Source: Vreelandella zhanjiangensis DSM 21076
GTDB taxonomy: Bacteria; Pseudomonadota; Gammaproteobacteria; Pseudomonadales; Halomonadaceae
Direction of reading: 5' to 3'
DNA length: 64,000 nt
Assembly: GCF_000377665.1 (NCBI RefSeq)
Contig: NZ_KB898650.1
Coordinates: 62,001-126,000 of the forward strand
Positions 54,602-63,169 of this stretch are shown here, piece by piece. The notes under the pieces are model-generated. The model worked only from the letters and a program-made list of their open reading frames with translations, was not told the DNA's origin and made no database searches. Position numbers and translations under genes: made by a program. Within the stretch, counting starts at the first letter, position 1. The number at the start of each line of letters is the position of its first letter.

Positions 54602-55191
54602 TGATCGCCTACCTGGACATTGTGTTGGCCCAAGCCCCCGCTCATAGCAGCGGGGCTTGTTTATCGGCGCTGGGCAGAGAGCTTCTCTCCAGGCTTGCCG
54701 ACGCGCGTGGCTACCACTGCCCCGTTAGTGAGTGGTCTCCCAGAGGCAGCGGCGCGCCGTGGCACCCAGCGCTTCCACCGCCCTGGAAAGCATGTCTCTC
54801 TCACCGCGATGGGCGCGTCATTGCAGGTATTTCCACGGCACCGGTGGGCATCGACATCGAGCATACTCGCCTGCGCCATGAGAAACGCTTACCCGAGCTG
54901 GTGGCGTGCCTGCCTGAGGCCGACGTACGCCGCAAGATACATCAGTCTGCGGTACCTCTGGACGCCTTTTACCGCGCATGGACCCTCCACGAAGCGCTTT
55001 ACAAGCTGGATAGCCTGTCCGGCACTCCTGCAAGCCATGTATTGAGCACCCGTCTTGAGCGGCTAGCCCCTGGGGGCGATGTTCATGCCTGGCAATGGCA
55101 GCAACAAGGCTGGACCATCAGCCTTTGCACGCAGGCGAGTTCGCTTGAAATTCGCGCTCTTCCCAACCTCTCTTTTATCAAACGCTGCTAA
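54601..55191 (+). CDS. 4'-phosphopantetheinyl transferase (Sfp-like)
   Basis: A 196-residue enzyme of the Sfp/AcpS superfamily that transfers the phosphopantetheine arm to carrier proteins. The Mg2+-binding motif VGIDIE spans 82-87 and the signature WTLHEALYK 127-135; SHRDGRVIAGIS precedes them. It probably activates both ACPs of the operon. Its ATG overlaps the stop of the small exported protein (TAATG). This closes the aryl polyene operon. Confidence 0.9.
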   Translation: MIAYLDIVLAQAPAHSSGACLSALGRELLSRLADARGYHCPVSEWSPRGSGAPWHPALPPPWKACLSHRDGRVIAGISTAPVGIDIEHTRLRHEKRLPELVACLPEADVRRKIHQSAVPLDAFYRAWTLHEALYKLDSLSGTPASHVLSTRLERLAPGGDVHAWQWQQQGWTISLCTQASSLEIRALPNLSFIKRC

Positions 55192-55333
55192 CTGGCTTGT
55201 CGCCTCACCATCCATTACTTCCTGGCGGAAAATAGTAGCTTGCTAACGACAGTGCTATCATCGGAGCCTTTGTCATTTCGATATTTATCCGGGGAAACCG
55301 ACCATCAGCCGTTTAACACATACCAAAGCCGTT

Positions 55334-56476
55334 TTGCTGTTTGCCAGCACCATGACCGTGATGTCCGGCGCGATTATTGCGCCTGCCTTGCCAGGTATCA
55401 GCCGCCATTTTTCCGAGCACCCGCAGGTGCTGATTCAGCTGATCCTGACGCTGCCCGCGCTGATGATTACCCTGTTCAGCCCGCTGATGGGCTATCTGGC
55501 CGACCGGTTTGGGCGCAAGCCGTTGCTGCTGTTGATGCTGAGCATTTACGGGCTGGCGGGCGGCGCGGGCTTTCTGATCGATAGCGTCGAGCTCTTGTTG
55601 GCCTCCAGGGCACTGATGGGCGTGGCCGTGGCGGGCATCCTGAGTATCAGCACCACGCTGGTAGGCGACTATCTGGAAGGCTCCGAGCGGGTACGCTTTC
55701 TAGGGTTGCAGAGTAGCTGCATGGCGCTCGGCGGGGTGGTGTTCATCAACCTGGGCGGCCTGCTTTCCGACTGGAGCTGGCGCGGGCCTTTCTTGCTCTA
55801 CCTGACCGGCGTGCTGCTGCTGCCTTACGCCTGGGCGATGCTTAGAGAGCCCTCTTCACAAGCCGGCGCGAAAGCCATTCACGCAGAAGAGCCGGTAAAG
55901 GTCGACTTCGGCCGCACGGCGCTGGCCTACTTCACGGGCATGCTGGCCATGATGCTGTTCTACATGTTTCCGGCTCAGCTCCCCTTTTTACTTTCTGAGC
56001 AGGGCGAGATCAGCGGCTTGGCCATCGGCATTGCGCTCTCCACTGCGGCCTTTACCGCCAGCATCGTGTCGTTCGGTTATGGCTACTACAAACCGTTCTT
56101 GTCCGTCATGACCATTTATGTGGCCGGTTTCGTGCTCGCGGGGGCAGGCTTTTTCGTGGTAGGTGCTACCCACAGCTACGCCATGGCCATTATTGGTGCC
56201 GCAATTTCCGGGCTGGGCCTGGGCGCCTTTATGCCCAATACCACTGCCTGGTTGATGCGCATTACGCCACAACGAGTGCGTGGCCGGGTATTTGGTGGCT
56301 TTACCGCGACCTTCTTCTTTGGCCAGTTTATCTCGCCTATTGCGGTCGCCCCCGCCGTGATCTGGCTGGAGTCACTGCGCAACGTCTATCTCGGCATGGG
56401 CATACTCTGCTGCCTGTTGGCTATCTTCATGGCTATTCTGGGTAAAACCTACCTTCGCGCCGACAGCCGGCTATAG
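55334..56476 (+). CDS. MFS transporter
   Basis: A 380-residue or slightly longer major facilitator protein with about 12 helices. The loop 2-3 motif GYLADRFGRKPLLLL (~53-67) and a matching PQRVRGRVFGG in the second half are typical of 12-helix drug/H+ antiporters. The substrate is unknown. The start is uncertain: TTG at 55334 begins inside helix 1 with no ribosome-binding site. The frame is open upstream, and a non-standard ATC at 55304 has GGGGA about 8 bases before it. It follows the aryl polyene operon by 142 bases on the same strand and might export a product of it, which is speculative. Confidence 0.82.
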   Translation: MLFASTMTVMSGAIIAPALPGISRHFSEHPQVLIQLILTLPALMITLFSPLMGYLADRFGRKPLLLLMLSIYGLAGGAGFLIDSVELLLASRALMGVAVAGILSISTTLVGDYLEGSERVRFLGLQSSCMALGGVVFINLGGLLSDWSWRGPFLLYLTGVLLLPYAWAMLREPSSQAGAKAIHAEEPVKVDFGRTALAYFTGMLAMMLFYMFPAQLPFLLSEQGEISGLAIGIALSTAAFTASIVSFGYGYYKPFLSVMTIYVAGFVLAGAGFFVVGATHSYAMAIIGAAISGLGLGAFMPNTTAWLMRITPQRVRGRVFGGFTATFFFGQFISPIAVAPAVIWLESLRNVYLGMGILCCLLAIFMAILGKTYLRADSRL

Positions 56477-56483
56477 GCTACGC

Positions 56484-57542
56484 TTACCCCCTCGCCAGCA
56501 ACGTCTCATAAAGTGCCACGTAATCCTCGGCCATGCGTGTTGCGGTGAAGCGTTCCAGAAACGCCTCACGAACGCGCTGACGGTCAAGCTCCGGCAGGCG
56601 TTTGACCGCCGCCACCGCCTCTTCGTGAGAATCGACCACAAAACCGCTGACACCCTCTTCGATGATCTCCTCCACAGACCCGTTACGCCAGGCGATGACC
56701 GGCGTGCCGCAGGCCATCGCCTCGATCATCACCAACCCGAAGGGCTCCGGCCAGTCGATCGGAAACAGCAGCGCGGCTGCCTCACCTAAAAAAGCCTGTT
56801 TCTGGTGGTCGTTGACTACCCCCACATGCTGGATGCGTTCATCGAGTTGCGGTGCGACGTGGCGGTCGAACCAGTCGGGATTACCTACATCTATGCCGCC
56901 AGCCAGGCGCAATGAATAGCCTGTTGCTCGCGCCACCTCAATAGCCCGGTCGGGGCGCTTTTGATCGGTCATGCGGCCGATAAAGGCCAAATATTCTCCT
57001 GAACCTTTACTTAAATTAAAGCGCTCTGCATCCAGGCCGTGATAAACCGTACCTAGGTGATTTTTTGCGGGCAGTGCGTGGCCTTGCGACTGAGAGATGG
57101 AAGCCACCGGCAAATCGGGAAAGCCTTCGAAGAAAAGCTGCCGGTCCAGCTCATCAACACGCCAGTGAACGGTGGTCACACTATGGCGGCGCCGCTCGCC
57201 CAGCACCGCTGCGTGGCAGAACTCGCCATGGCAATGGATGATATCGAACTCATCCAGGTGCTGACGCAAACGTTCCAGCACCAGTGCCTCGAGTACGCCC
57301 GGAACGCCAGGCGGCACGTTGTCATGCAGCTGCTGCCAACGGTAAAGACTTGGCGAGGTGGCCAGATGGCGCGCGCTCGTCTGACTGTCTGAAGGGGCTA
57401 TCAGCGTTACATCATGCCCCAGCGCCACAAGCGCTTCGGTGAGATCAAAGACGATGCGCTCGGTTCCACCATTATCAACCGGCGGGGTTGGAAAGATAAC
57501 GGGCGCAACTTGAGCAATGCGTATACGCTTTTTCTGAAGCAT
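56484..57542 (-). CDS. Family 4 glycosyltransferase
   Basis: A 352-residue GT-B retaining glycosyltransferase. The N-terminal half shows PPVDNGGTERIVFDLTEAL; the C-terminal half has FIGRMTDQKRPDRAIEVA and the nucleotide-sugar E-x7-E region PEPFGLVMIEAMACGTPVIA. It is divergent from the sucrose-phosphate synthase-like gene with only 40 bases between the starts, and convergent with the MFS gene with 7 bases between stops. The acceptor and donor are unknown. Confidence 0.88.
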   Translation of the reverse strand: MLQKKRIRIAQVAPVIFPTPPVDNGGTERIVFDLTEALVALGHDVTLIAPSDSQTSARHLATSPSLYRWQQLHDNVPPGVPGVLEALVLERLRQHLDEFDIIHCHGEFCHAAVLGERRRHSVTTVHWRVDELDRQLFFEGFPDLPVASISQSQGHALPAKNHLGTVYHGLDAERFNLSKGSGEYLAFIGRMTDQKRPDRAIEVARATGYSLRLAGGIDVGNPDWFDRHVAPQLDERIQHVGVVNDHQKQAFLGEAAALLFPIDWPEPFGLVMIEAMACGTPVIAWRNGSVEEIIEEGVSGFVVDSHEEAVAAVKRLPELDRQRVREAFLERFTATRMAEDYVALYETLLARG

Positions 57543-57582
57543 AGATTGGGTGTCCCCTACCCGGTGAAAAGGAATTCACGAC

Positions 57583-59670
57583 ATGCATATCGTACATTTG
57601 GCGTTACAGGGTTGCCTGCGCGGCAGTGATATCGAATACGGCATTACGGCTGATACCGGCGGGCATATCCGCTATCTGCTGGAGCTGGTGGAAGCCTCTG
57701 AACAGGACCCGGCCATTGAGCGTATTACGCTGGTGACCCGCGCGTTTGAGTGTGAGTTTAGTCGGGTCGACTATACCTGCCCAGTTGAAGTGATTAGCCC
57801 AAAGATCACTCTGGTGAGGCTGCCTACTGACTTCCCTGGCTATTTACCCAAGGAAGCTCTCTGGCAGGAACACCCATCGTTCATCGCCGCCTTTGAGCGC
57901 TGGCTTGCCACGCTGCCCGCCCCACCGGCAGCCCTGCATGTCCACTATGCCGATGCAGGCGAGGTAGCCGCTGAAATCAGTGCCCGCCAGGGCATTCCAT
58001 TTGTTTTCACTGCCCACTCGCTGGGGCGCTGCAAGCTCAAATGCCTGGCCGATGATGGTCAGTTAAACCTGGACGCCGAAACGCAGCAGACCTTGCAGCG
58101 GCGCATCGCTTTTGAAGAGCGCGCCATTCGCGATGCCGCGCTGATCATCGCAAGTTCAAGAGATGAAGCCGAGGTTCAGTACGCCGACTACCTGCATTAC
58201 GACGCCGGCCGAATTCGCGTTATCCCGCCTGGCAGCCATCTGGACGATTTCACCAGCGCCACCTCAACGCCGGCTATTGACGCGATGATGCAGCCGTTTT
58301 TGATAGATCCTGACAAGCCCGTTTTGCTAGCCATTGCTCGGCCTGTCACCCGCAAGAATCTGGCCGCACTGGTGTGCGCTTACGGGCAGAGTAAAGCGTT
58401 GCAGCAGTGTGCCAATCTTGTGATTGTGGCAGGTGTCCGCGAGCATATTGATGCGCTGGAACCCGAGCTTGCTGATAATCTGCATGAGCTTTTAACGCTG
58501 ATCGATGATTACAACCTCTACGGCCATGTCGCCTACCCCAAGCATCACGCTCCAGAAGATATCCCGGCGCTTTACGCCTGGGCACGCGAGCGAGGCGGCG
58601 TGTTTATCAATCCAGCGCTCAACGAGCCGTTTGGGCTGACGCTGCTGGAAGCATCGGCGGCGGGCCTGCCCTTGATTGCCACCGACAGCGGCGGCCCCAG
58701 CGATATTGTCGAGCAATGCGGCAATGGCGTGCTTATCAACCCCCGCCATAACGATGAAATCATCCGCCAGGCGCTTGATTTGTTTCACAACCCCAGCCGC
58801 TGGCAGCGCATGGCCGATAACGGCCGGGAAGCCGTCAAGGCCTACGACTGGAAGGGACATACCCAGTATTATCATGACCTACTTGCCCGGCTTAACCAGC
58901 CAGTTCCTGAGCCGGTCGCGCCCAAGGCACTGTTGATCTGCGACATCGATAACACCTTGACCGGCTCGCCTACCGGCATACGTGCCTTTACCACCTGGTA
59001 TGAGGAGCAGCCCACGCTTGGGTTTGGCGTTGCCACCGGGCGCAGTTTTCATAGCGCGCTGTCGATTCTGGAACAGGCCGGCATCCCTTACCCACAGGTG
59101 ATTATTTCATCGGTTGGCTCAGAGATTTATTACCGCAATGATGACGGCGTGACCTATCAGCAGGATACTCAGTGGTCAGAGCGAATCGACCGCCGCTGGC
59201 AACAAGAAGCCGTGCAGCAGGCACTAGGCGAGGTATCCGAACTGACACCCCAGGGCCCGCTTGAGCAGCGCCGCCATAAGCTGAGCTATTTTAGCGATGG
59301 CGAATCGGCCCTGGTGGCACGGCTCCAAGCCCATTTAAAACAGCGCGGCCTGGCAAGCACGGTGATGCAAAGTCATGGCCGCTATGTGGATATTCTGCCC
59401 TTAGAGGCCTCCAAGGGTCAGGCAGTGGAGCACGTACGTAAACGTCTGAGCATTGACCGTCAGGCACTCTATGTTGCTGGTGATTCAGGTAATGACCTGG
59501 ACATGCTGCGCTCGGCGCCCTGCTCAATTGTGGTAGCCAATCACTGTGACGGCTTGTTGGACGCCCCCGGCATGGCCCATGTATACAGCGCCCAGGCCCG
59601 GCACGCACTGGGGATCATTGAAGGCGTACAACATTTTCAGCGCAAGCAGAAAACGGGAGGCGCGGCATGA
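57583..59670 (+). CDS. Sucrose-phosphate synthase-like GT4 fused to a HAD phosphatase
   Basis: A 695-residue bidomain protein. Residues ~1-445 form a sucrose-phosphate synthase-type GT-B fold: DTGGHIRYLLELV at the N-terminus, the acceptor-site HSLGRCKLKCL and ALNEPFGLTLLEASAAGLPLIAT near 345. From ~450 a HAD-type (S6PP/Cof) phosphatase follows with active-site DIDNT (454-458) and a distal GDSGNDLDML. It could make sucrose-6-phosphate and dephosphorylate it in one chain, giving sucrose as a compatible solute; mannosylfructose or a glucosylglycerate-type product is an alternative. It overlaps the next gene by 4 bases. Confidence 0.85.
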   Translation: MHIVHLALQGCLRGSDIEYGITADTGGHIRYLLELVEASEQDPAIERITLVTRAFECEFSRVDYTCPVEVISPKITLVRLPTDFPGYLPKEALWQEHPSFIAAFERWLATLPAPPAALHVHYADAGEVAAEISARQGIPFVFTAHSLGRCKLKCLADDGQLNLDAETQQTLQRRIAFEERAIRDAALIIASSRDEAEVQYADYLHYDAGRIRVIPPGSHLDDFTSATSTPAIDAMMQPFLIDPDKPVLLAIARPVTRKNLAALVCAYGQSKALQQCANLVIVAGVREHIDALEPELADNLHELLTLIDDYNLYGHVAYPKHHAPEDIPALYAWARERGGVFINPALNEPFGLTLLEASAAGLPLIATDSGGPSDIVEQCGNGVLINPRHNDEIIRQALDLFHNPSRWQRMADNGREAVKAYDWKGHTQYYHDLLARLNQPVPEPVAPKALLICDIDNTLTGSPTGIRAFTTWYEEQPTLGFGVATGRSFHSALSILEQAGIPYPQVIISSVGSEIYYRNDDGVTYQQDTQWSERIDRRWQQEAVQQALGEVSELTPQGPLEQRRHKLSYFSDGESALVARLQAHLKQRGLASTVMQSHGRYVDILPLEASKGQAVEHVRKRLSIDRQALYVAGDSGNDLDMLRSAPCSIVVANHCDGLLDAPGMAHVYSAQARHALGIIEGVQHFQRKQKTGGAA

Positions 59671-60542
59671 AGGTAAGTGCCCTTACGCTGGTCAGAAACC
59701 GTCGCGAGCATCTGGTGAATCTCATCGTGAGCCTTGAGACTCAGCAGCAGCGTCCGGATGAACTGGTCATCGCCTGGATGCAGCCCGAACCGGAAGCAGA
59801 CCTACCCCGAACACGCTTTCCCATTCGCCATGTCATGGTGGAAGGCGAAGCCCTGCCGCTCGCCAAAGCGCGCAACCAGGCCGTTAAGGCGGCAAATCAT
59901 GAGGCTCTGATATTTCTGGATGTTGACTGTATCGCCTCACCCACTCTGGTGTCGCGCTATCGAGACGCGTTGACCCAGCAGCCGGCGCTTTACATTGGCG
60001 AAGTGCATTATCTGCCCGCGAACGCCGTGAGCTATCACGCGGATGGCACCCTGGATTTAGCGCGTCTTGCCACGCTTGGCGAACGCCATCCGGCGCGCCC
60101 CGCCCTCAGTGAACAGGAAATCCGCTTCGAGCCTGACCATGGCAATCTCTGGGGGCTGTCGTTTGCCCTGATGCGCCAAGACCACCAACGCGCGGGCGGC
60201 ATGGATGAGGGCTATATCGGCTACGGCGGCGAGGAAACCGACTACGCCTGGCGCCTGGCGGCAGCCGACGTGCCGCTCTACTGGGTAGGCGGCGCGCTTG
60301 CCTGGCACCAGCACCACGCCATGTACGCCCCGCCCTGGCCGCACTTCGAAGCGATCATTGCCAACGCGCGGCGCTTCTACGCCCGCTGGGAGCAGTGGTG
60401 CATGGAGTACTGGCTGAACCAGTTCCAGGAAGCCGGCGCCATCCGCTGGTCGCCGACCTCAACAGTTATCGAGATCGTAAGGCACCCTACTCTCGAAGAG
60501 ATTGCTGCGGCGCGCCTGCCGACCAGCGCTCTCTACGGCTGA
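59667..60542 (+). CDS. Family 2 glycosyltransferase with C-terminal galactosyltransferase-like domain
   Basis: A 291-residue GT-A enzyme with VSALTLVRNRREHL, then ARNQAVKAANHEALIFLDVDC (DVD metal motif near 91) and a C-terminal DEGYIGYGGEETDYAWRL motif, where GGEE..D resembles the acceptor domain of beta-4-galactosyltransferases. It overlaps the sucrose-phosphate synthase-like gene by 4 bases and probably acts with it, perhaps adding a further sugar. Its 3' end overlaps the opposite ArnT-like gene by 56 bases. Confidence 0.85.
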   Translation: MKVSALTLVRNRREHLVNLIVSLETQQQRPDELVIAWMQPEPEADLPRTRFPIRHVMVEGEALPLAKARNQAVKAANHEALIFLDVDCIASPTLVSRYRDALTQQPALYIGEVHYLPANAVSYHADGTLDLARLATLGERHPARPALSEQEIRFEPDHGNLWGLSFALMRQDHQRAGGMDEGYIGYGGEETDYAWRLAAADVPLYWVGGALAWHQHHAMYAPPWPHFEAIIANARRFYARWEQWCMEYWLNQFQEAGAIRWSPTSTVIEIVRHPTLEEIAAARLPTSALYG

Positions 60543-62340
60543 GTTTAGCAATACCAGCGGCACGTTCAGGTATGGCGGTTTCGCGATCATACCTATCAAC
60601 TAGCCAAGGTTCGGCAAGACCCTTTCGTGGCTTGCCCGCCAGCCAGTAAACGGCATCATTTTTCCTGTCACTTCGAGGATGCCCCACCGCCAGCACCTCA
60701 TGGGGCGTATCCGCCGGCAATCCGATGTAGGTCAGCGGATCCTGGGTCGAGTTGTAACGGTCCACCAGCAGGTAGTCATACTCATTATCTTGACCCAGCA
60801 GAATGCGGCGCGCCCGTGCCTGGTCGACCCCGGGCACCGTCCAGTCGCTGTAGAGATAAAAGATAGAGGACATGGTCTCGGTAAACCTGACGCTGGCGGT
60901 TCTGGCGCGCTTGTCGTCGGGGATCTGCACTGCCAGCGCATGAAGCTCTCTTTTCATGTCCTTGGCCACAGCAATGGCCGGCATCAGGTGATGAAGACCG
61001 CTGCTGAAAAAAAGCGCCGTGATCAGGGCGAATTTGACCCACCCCGGCCAGCGCGTGATCTCCACCACGATCATCAACATGACCGCCAGCACAATGCCGA
61101 TGGCCGTGGCGTGCCAGGTGACCAGCCACTGCACAAGCTCTTTTGATGCCTCTTTCGGGAAAAGGACAACCCACAGCGGTGTGGTGGCCAGCATGAGCAG
61201 TGAGCCGCCCATCGCCAGCGCCCATCCGCGCCGATACCAGCGCGCCAGTCGTCCATTGCATCGCAGGGCAGCATCGGCAATCACCAGTGCCAGCAGGGGC
61301 ATCAATGGGGCCAGATACATCGTGCGCTTGGTCACGGAGACGGCAAGCACGGTCATGGTCAGCAGCAGCCAGCCCAGCAAAAAGGCGGTTTGCCAGCGGA
61401 CCCGGCCGCGCCGGATGACAAGTTCCTTAAGCGTCATCGCAAGCCAGGCAATGAAAAACCCGCTCCAGGGCAACGTGTACTCCATCACCCCTCCGATATA
61501 GTAAAACGGCTCGCCGGCGTGGTTGTGGCCCAGCGTATCGGTCGATGCCCCGGTCAGACGCCCGACCTGGTTATCCCAGAACCAGGCATGCCAGAGCTCA
61601 GGCGAGGCCTGGCGGTAAAAGGGATAGATCCACGCCGCCATGACCAGCCCCATTACCCCTATCCCCACGAGATGCCAGGCCAGTATCCGAACCCACGAGG
61701 CGCGATGATCAGCCTCGCCTTTCAACAGATAAAGATGGCGCAAAAAAAGCAGCAGCCAGACTGGACCAATGCATAACACGATCGCCACCGGCCCCTTGCT
61801 CAAAAAGGCCAGCCCGGTAAAAAGCCCTGCCGGCAGCAGCCAGCGGTAGCGACTGCGCAGATAGGCCTCGGCAAAGGCCCAGGTCGCCGCCATGCTGGCA
61901 AAGGCGAGTGCCGCATCCACGCGCAGCCAGTGAAAGTTGAGAATGAACCCTTCAAGCGTTGCCAGCACCGCGACACTGGCCCAGCCGTAGCGCCTGCCCT
62001 GGAAAAGGCAACCCAACCGGAAGGTGGCCAAAAGCGTTGCCAGACACAAAAGCGCCAGCCCGAGCCGACCGGCCATCAGTGCATCCAGCCCGGTCAGATG
62101 CATCAGCCCGACCACATAGGCAAAAAAGAGCGGCGGCTTTTCAACAAAGGGGATGCCTGCAAATTCGGGAATGATCAGATTTCCCGACAGGGCCATGTGC
62201 TTGATGACCGCCATCACCCGGGGCTCATCCGGGGTCAGCACATCGTGATCAAAAAGGCCGCTGAACACGACCGCGAGGATGCCCAGCACCAGACAGCAGG
62301 GCCATGCGCGAAGAAGTGGCCTTTTGCCATTGCCCATCAT
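60487..62340 (-). CDS. ArnT-like (PMT-family) glycosyltransferase
   Basis: A ~617-residue inner-membrane protein with about a dozen hydrophobic segments and a periplasmic C-terminal domain. The PMT/ArnT signature appears early: DHDVLTPDEPRVMAV (metal/acceptor Asp-Glu), PEFAGIPFVEKPPLFFAY, then LSKGPVAIVLC. It resembles ArnT but is a second copy beside the true arnT (63166 on), so it may transfer a different sugar from an undecaprenyl carrier. The start is taken at 62340 (ATGATG), with 62355 also possible; the 704-codon frame to 62601 overlaps arnF. The last ~20 residues are read from the 3' overlap with the opposite gene. Confidence 0.85.
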   Translation of the reverse strand: MMGNGKRPLLRAWPCCLVLGILAVVFSGLFDHDVLTPDEPRVMAVIKHMALSGNLIIPEFAGIPFVEKPPLFFAYVVGLMHLTGLDALMAGRLGLALLCLATLLATFRLGCLFQGRRYGWASVAVLATLEGFILNFHWLRVDAALAFASMAATWAFAEAYLRSRYRWLLPAGLFTGLAFLSKGPVAIVLCIGPVWLLLFLRHLYLLKGEADHRASWVRILAWHLVGIGVMGLVMAAWIYPFYRQASPELWHAWFWDNQVGRLTGASTDTLGHNHAGEPFYYIGGVMEYTLPWSGFFIAWLAMTLKELVIRRGRVRWQTAFLLGWLLLTMTVLAVSVTKRTMYLAPLMPLLALVIADAALRCNGRLARWYRRGWALAMGGSLLMLATTPLWVVLFPKEASKELVQWLVTWHATAIGIVLAVMLMIVVEITRWPGWVKFALITALFFSSGLHHLMPAIAVAKDMKRELHALAVQIPDDKRARTASVRFTETMSSIFYLYSDWTVPGVDQARARRILLGQDNEYDYLLVDRYNSTQDPLTYIGLPADTPHEVLAVGHPRSDRKNDAVYWLAGKPRKGLAEPWLVDRYDRETAIPERAAGIAKLSRRERWSAGAPQQSLRE

Positions 62341-62384
62341 GCCTGCCCCGCCCATTGAACCATGATCGTCATGACCTGCGCGCC

Positions 62385-62819
62385 TCACGTGTCGGCTGTC
62401 TGGCGGGTAGACCGAAGGCCGCCGTGAAAGGTAACGGCCACACCGGCCAGAATCAGTGCAATCCCCGAGAGCTTCAGCCAGGAAAAGTGCTCGGCGATAC
62501 CCGGCAGAAACAGCGAGCCGATATAGACCAGCACATAGCTCAGACTCAAGAACGGATAGGCCATGCTCAGCGGTATCCTCTTGAGCGCCATCACCCAGCA
62601 CAGCATCGACAGGGCGTAGCAGCCAAGCCCGGCCACTACCGATACAAGAGAGGGCCAGCCGTGGCGCAGGATCGCGTCATACGTACCCGTATCAGCCAGG
62701 TTCAAGCCATCCAGTGCAAGCGTGCTCATGCCCCACTTCATGGCAAGCTGGGCCACCGATACCAAGCAGACGCTGATCAATACGAGCGCAATGCTGCCTG
62801 CTCTTCGTTGTCTGTTCAT
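62385..62819 (-). CDS. arnF: Undecaprenyl-phosphate-aminoarabinose flippase subunit ArnF
   Basis: A 144-residue protein with four hydrophobic segments, of the EmrE/SMR fold: CLVSVAQLAMKWGMS near the start, then GLGCYALSMLCWVMALKRIPLSMAYPFLSLSYVLV and a last helix SGIALILAGVAVTF. With ArnE it flips Und-P-Ara4N to the periplasm. The start at 62819 overlaps the arnE stop by 4 bases; the longer frame to 63062 is not used. Confidence 0.88.
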   Translation of the reverse strand: MNRQRRAGSIALVLISVCLVSVAQLAMKWGMSTLALDGLNLADTGTYDAILRHGWPSLVSVVAGLGCYALSMLCWVMALKRIPLSMAYPFLSLSYVLVYIGSLFLPGIAEHFSWLKLSGIALILAGVAVTFHGGLRSTRQTADT

Positions 62820-63169
62820 GTTGCAGACACCGCCACCAGTAAAATCCCCAGCCCGATAAGTGCGCAGCCAGACCAGTGGTGAAGCGACACCGGTTCGCCA
62901 AAGCTGAAGCGTGAGATCAACAGCATGATGATCAGGTTGAGACTCAGCATCGGATAGGCCACCGACACGCTCCAGTCCCGCAGCACGTAAAGCCAGGCGA
63001 TGGCACTCAGCAGCAGAAAGAAGATTGCCAGCATCAGCGGCTGACAGACCATCTTTCTCCATAGCGAATGGTCAGGGTAGCGGGCAAAATGAAGCGCCGA
63101 CCGCTTTTGCCAGTAATGGCTGCATGCGCTTGCGAGCAGCGAAATACTGAAGACAACGGTGGTATTCAA
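62816..63169 (-). CDS. arnE: Undecaprenyl-phosphate-aminoarabinose flippase subunit ArnE
   Basis: A 117-residue four-helix SMR-type protein: VVFSISLLASACSHYWQKRSAL, then SVAYPMLSLNLIIMLLISRFSFGEPV and a final GCALIGLGILLVAV. It pairs with ArnF. It overlaps arnT by 4 bases and arnF by 4 bases, so the three are one translational unit. Confidence 0.88.
   Translation of the reverse strand: MNTTVVFSISLLASACSHYWQKRSALHFARYPDHSLWRKMVCQPLMLAIFFLLLSAIAWLYVLRDWSVSVAYPMLSLNLIIMLLISRFSFGEPVSLHHWSGCALIGLGILLVAVSAT

Noticed and set aside
62341-62601. 87-codon extension of the ArnT-like protein
   Set aside because: It overlaps arnF out of frame and has no signal or membrane sequence before the first helix.
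62820-63062. 81-codon extension of ArnF
   Set aside because: It overlaps arnE out of frame; ATG at 62819 gives the normal ArnF length and a 4-base overlap.
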